DNA from: Acinetobacter corruptisaponis
GTDB taxonomy: Bacteria; Pseudomonadota; Gammaproteobacteria; Pseudomonadales; Moraxellaceae
Direction of reading: 5' to 3'
Assembly (NCBI RefSeq): GCF_030053775.1
Contig: NZ_CP125669.1
Coordinates: 1,793,962-1,857,961, forward strand
DNA: 64,000 bases
The position numbers and the translations under genes were made by a program. How positions within the stretch are numbered: position 1 is the stretch's first letter; every line of letters starts with the position of its first letter. This document shows, piece after piece, positions 60,953-64,000 of this stretch. The notes under the pieces are model-generated. The model was given only the letters and a program-made list of their open reading frames with translations. It made no database searches and had not been told where the DNA came from.

Positions 60953-62665
60953 ATGGAACACATCGAACGTGAAGCGATGGAGTTTGACGTAGTGATCGTA
61001 GGTGCAGGACCTGCGGGTTTATCTGCTGCGATTAAAATTCGTCAACTAGCGATTGAAAACAACCTACCTGACCTTTCTGTGTGTGTTGTTGAAAAAGGCT
61101 CTGAAGTAGGTGCGCATATCCTTTCTGGTGCTGTACTTGAACCACGCGCCATGAATGAACTGTTCCCGAACTGGAAAGAAGAAGGCGCGCCACTCAATGT
61201 TCCTGTAACAGGCGACGAAACCTATTTCCTGCTTTCTGATACCAAGGCACAAAAAATGCCGTATTGGATGGTGCCAAAATCAATGCACAACGAGGGGAAC
61301 TATGTAATTTCCCTGGGTAACGTTGTTCGCTGGTTAGGCCAAAAAGCGGAAGAACTGGAAGTTTCAATTTTCCCTGGCTTTGCCGCTTCTGAAATTCTTT
61401 ACCATGAAGATGGTACTGTAAAAGGTATCCAGACGGGAGATATGGGCATTGGCAAAAATGGTGAGCCAACGCATAACTTCACCCCTGGTTATGAACTTCA
61501 TGCCAAATATACCTTGTTCGCAGAAGGCTGCCGTGGTCACCTCGGTAAACGTCTCATTGCAGGCTTTGCGCTAGACAGTAGTTCTGATCCACAACACTAC
61601 GGGATCGGAATTAAAGAGCTTTGGGAAATCGACCCAGCAAAACATAAACCAGGTCTTGTAATGCACGGTGCTGGCTGGCCATTGTCTGAAACAGGTTCTG
61701 CTGGCGGCTGGTGGCTCTATCACGCTGAAAACAACCAGGTGACTTTGGGTATGATTGTGGATCTGTCTTACGAAAATCCGCATATGTATCCATTTATGGA
61801 AATGCAGCGCTGGAAAACCCACCCAACCATCAAGCAATTCCTTGAGGGTGGTAAACGCATCTCTTACGGCGCACGTGCAGTGGTCAAGGGCGGTTTTAAC
61901 TCATTGCCTAAATTGACTTTCCCAGGCGGTTGCCTGATTGGTGATGATGCAGGCTTCCTGAACTTCTCTAAAATCAAGGGCTCACACACTGCCATGAAAT
62001 CAGGCATGTTGTGTGGTGAGGCGGTATTTGAAGCGATTGCTGCGGGTGTTGCCAAAGGTGGCGATCTTGCGATTGCACGTGTACTTGAGGGTGAAGATCA
62101 CTTTGCCAAGGAACTCACCGCTTATACCGAGAAATACAACAACTCCTGGTTAAAAGAAGAGTTATATAACGCACGTAACTTTGGTCCAGCAATGCACAAG
62201 TTTGGTCAATGGATCGGTGGCGCATTTAACTTTATTGATCAAAGCGTCTTTAAAGTGCCATTTACCCTGCATGACTTGAAACAGGATTATGCTGCGCTTA
62301 AAACAGTTGATGCTTCAACATTCAAGCCAAACTATCCGAAACCAGATGGCAAGTTGACTTTTGACCGCTTATCCTCTGTATTTATTTCAAATACAGTGCA
62401 TGAAGAAAACCAGCCTGCCCATTTGAAACTGACCAATCCTGAAACACCAATTCAGGTGAACCTGCCAAAGTGGGATGAGCCTGCACAACGTTACTGCCCT
62501 GCTGGCGTATACGAAGTCATGGAAAATGATGATGGTTCTAAACGCTTCCAGATCAACGCAGCCAACTGTGTTCACTGTAAGACCTGTGACATTAAAGATC
62601 CATCACAGAACATTACCTGGGTAACCCCTGAAGGTGGTGGTGGTCCTAATTACCCTAACATGTAA
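60953..62665 (+). CDS. Electron transfer flavoprotein-ubiquinone oxidoreductase
   Basis: ETF-QO moves electrons from electron transfer flavoprotein, fed by fatty-acid and amino-acid oxidation, into the ubiquinone pool at the inner membrane. FAD binding is seen in DVVIVGAGPAGLSAAIKI and in GCLIGDDAGFLNFSKIKGSH. The C-terminal 4Fe-4S site is in CPAGVYE and CVHCKTCDIKDP. The ubiquinone-binding region follows the GAGWPLSETGSAGG segment. At 570 residues the length is normal. It is monocistronic, with GAGGAG before the ATG. The acyl-CoA synthetase earlier in the window feeds the same pathway. Confidence 0.95.
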   Translation: MEHIEREAMEFDVVIVGAGPAGLSAAIKIRQLAIENNLPDLSVCVVEKGSEVGAHILSGAVLEPRAMNELFPNWKEEGAPLNVPVTGDETYFLLSDTKAQKMPYWMVPKSMHNEGNYVISLGNVVRWLGQKAEELEVSIFPGFAASEILYHEDGTVKGIQTGDMGIGKNGEPTHNFTPGYELHAKYTLFAEGCRGHLGKRLIAGFALDSSSDPQHYGIGIKELWEIDPAKHKPGLVMHGAGWPLSETGSAGGWWLYHAENNQVTLGMIVDLSYENPHMYPFMEMQRWKTHPTIKQFLEGGKRISYGARAVVKGGFNSLPKLTFPGGCLIGDDAGFLNFSKIKGSHTAMKSGMLCGEAVFEAIAAGVAKGGDLAIARVLEGEDHFAKELTAYTEKYNNSWLKEELYNARNFGPAMHKFGQWIGGAFNFIDQSVFKVPFTLHDLKQDYAALKTVDASTFKPNYPKPDGKLTFDRLSSVFISNTVHEENQPAHLKLTNPETPIQVNLPKWDEPAQRYCPAGVYEVMENDDGSKRFQINAANCVHCKTCDIKDPSQNITWVTPEGGGGPNYPNM

Positions 62666-62705
62666 TTAGTATCCAAACATGCAATCTATTATATAGTCAT
62701 TACTC

Positions 62706-62733
62706 AAAGCCCTGATTGAAAAATTGGGGCTTT
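62706..62733 (+). terminator. Terminator after the ETF-QO gene
   Basis: AAAGCCC and GGGCTTT form the base of a hairpin extended by TGATT/AATTG with a GAAA loop, followed by GTTACTTTT. Confidence 0.8.
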
Positions 62734-62797
62734 GTTACTTTTAACATTCAAGCTAGAATCAACTCAATTTTTTCTTTTTCTGGACGTATTTATGGTT

Positions 62798-62832
62798 ATT
62801 CAATATTCAATATTCAATATTCAATATTCAAT
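62798..62832. repeat. Heptanucleotide tandem repeat, ATTCAAT x5
   Basis: Five perfect copies of ATTCAAT run from 62798 to 62832, about 70 bp before the mod start codon. A 7-bp unit changes spacing without affecting any reading frame, because it lies in the promoter region. Confidence 0.95.
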
Positions 62833-62904
62833 ATTATACAAATATAATCAATAAAAATCAACAATTTAATTTAAATCACCTAGCTTTTTTTAAGGTGGTT
62901 TAAG

Positions 62905-64000
62905 ATGAGTGGTATTAAAAATAATTTACAACATAATGCAACTGCACAAGCCAATACTGCTTTCTTAAAAGAACTTCAAGCCAAGCTACCCCAATATTTT
63001 ACGGCTGAAAAAACCGAAACGATTAAACTTAAAGATGATCAGACTGAAACGCAAGTGATCCAAACTAGCGAGTTTAACATTGAGAAGTTTTTAGCTGATT
63101 TAGCACAGAATAATATCCATGAATCTCGGGATGGCTATCGTCTTTCTTTTGTAGGGAAAGACTATGCCCGTTTACAAACAGGTTTAGCTTCTGAAACCGT
63201 GATTGTGCCAGATATTGAGCATAATCAAAAACCTGAAAATCAGAATAGTCAAAATGTCTTTATCACAGGAGATAATCTGGAAGCTTTACGTCATTTGCAA
63301 AATGCTTATACAGGCGATAATGCAATCAAAATGATTTATATCGACCCTCCCTACAACACAGGTAAGGAGTTTGTTTATAACGATAAATTTGATTTCACTG
63401 ATGAAAAGCTAAAAAATCAGTTAGGCTATAGTGATGAAGAAATTGCTCGCCTTAAATCTATTCAGGGTAAATCTTCGCATTCGGCTTGGCTGACTTTTAT
63501 GTATCCTCGCCTTAAAATCGCTCAAAAGCTTTTGCGTGAAGATGGTGTGATTTTTGTCTCTATTGATGATAATGAACAAGCCAACCTTAAATTATTGATG
63601 GATGATGTCTTCGGTGAAAATAACTATTTATCAACAATTTCACGTTTAACAGGTACGCCAACGGGCAACGGAAATGCAACTTTTGTAAATGAACTTGATT
63701 ACATTTTAGTCTACTCAAAAAATTCTATATATTTTCAAGCGAATGGACTACCTTTAACAAAAGAACAAACTCAAATATATAATCAAGAAGATAAAAATGG
63801 CAAATACTTAATACGCTCTTTACGCCGAACAGGTGGTGAAGATCGTCGTGAAGATCGCCCATCAATGTATTATGGAGTTGAATCTCCTGATGGAAATCTC
63901 ATTTTTCCAATTGGACCAACAGGATATGAAAGTAGATGGGTCGTAGGAAAAAGTACCTATGAACAAATGAAAGAAAATCATTTGATAGAATGGAAGCAAG
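62905..64000 (+). CDS. mod: Type III restriction-modification DNA methyltransferase (Mod), 3' end beyond window
   Basis: The first 365 residues are in the window. The catalytic motif IDPPYNTGKEF is at about residues 146-156, and FITGDNLEALRHL precedes it, as in beta-class adenine-N6 methyltransferases of type III systems. AWLTFMYPRLKIAQKLL and GVIFVSIDDNEQANLK follow. The ATG at 62905 has AAGGTGG upstream. The recognition domain lies in the part that starts here and runs off the window, so the target sequence cannot be guessed. A five-copy 7-bp repeat in the promoter region suggests on/off or graded expression. The partner res gene should lie downstream. Confidence 0.9.
   Translation, partial: MSGIKNNLQHNATAQANTAFLKELQAKLPQYFTAEKTETIKLKDDQTETQVIQTSEFNIEKFLADLAQNNIHESRDGYRLSFVGKDYARLQTGLASETVIVPDIEHNQKPENQNSQNVFITGDNLEALRHLQNAYTGDNAIKMIYIDPPYNTGKEFVYNDKFDFTDEKLKNQLGYSDEEIARLKSIQGKSSHSAWLTFMYPRLKIAQKLLREDGVIFVSIDDNEQANLKLLMDDVFGENNYLSTISRLTGTPTGNGNATFVNELDYILVYSKNSIYFQANGLPLTKEQTQIYNQEDKNGKYLIRSLRRTGGEDRREDRPSMYYGVESPDGNLIFPIGPTGYESRWVVGKSTYEQMKENHLIEWKQ

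Noticed and set aside
62798..62832. Tandem repeat considered as CRISPR or iteron array
   Set aside because: The units are contiguous 7-mers without spacers, and no cas or replication gene is adjacent; promoter phase variation fits better.

Overview
The window reads as an Acinetobacter chromosome (Moraxellaceae), probably not A. baumannii itself. The evidence is the gene content and order: an AbeM-type MATE pump, PtsP beside RppH, a large RNase E with a Pseudomonadales-style leader, type B L31, and DUF2789 and DUF1285 proteins. Base composition is moderate in the housekeeping parts and visibly AT-richer in the island. Identifications come from reading the translations and motifs; no database search was run.

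Layout. 1-23 kb is core: the 5' part of leuC (minus strand); a possible Fur box before a DUF2061 protein and a LysR regulator; the HAD phosphatase / rppH / ptsP block; katA; a DCC/DoxX pair; a metallo-beta-lactamase-fold hydrolase; an HcaR-like LysR regulator; a WYL regulator with a GST; a HAD/rluC pair; rne with a long structured leader; and a fatty-acyl-CoA synthetase. Two tandem tRNA-Lys(UUU) genes end this part.

23.4-41.7 kb is a genomic island in the second tRNA-Lys. A 66-bp perfect direct repeat of the tRNA 3' half (23367-23432 and 39511-39576) bounds a 16-kb element with a tyrosine integrase, an SF2 helicase-like protein and a 17-bp perfect inverted repeat that could be its origin. A third, decayed copy of the tRNA end at 41667-41694 encloses a NERD nuclease-helicase gene, so elements have stacked at this site. 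The cargo includes a four-gene minus-strand operon (WYL regulator, two helical or coiled-coil proteins, patatin phospholipase) that I rate as the best candidate for an undescribed defence system. It also includes two paralogous XRE-like regulators meeting tail to tail, four matching 17-bp candidate operators, an IS982-family insertion with intact target duplication, and several small proteins. Two of the small ORFs have start codons buried in a hairpin whose loop carries the ribosome binding site.

41.8-62.7 kb returns to core: hemW, a YdcZ transporter, abeM, an ABC1/UbiB kinase-like gene, a metal-dependent hydrolase, rpmE2 with a candidate Zur box, and crcB behind a fluoride riboswitch and an apparent 24-codon leader ORF. 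These are followed by small enzymes, yacG, a 580-residue unknown protein, hemH, a DUF4062 protein, murI, a DUF1285 protein and ETF-ubiquinone oxidoreductase. Two inverted copies of a ~228-bp intergenic repeat bracket 50.4-55.7 kb. The window ends inside a type III DNA methyltransferase (mod) gene with five tandem copies of a 7-bp repeat upstream, an arrangement typical of phase variation.
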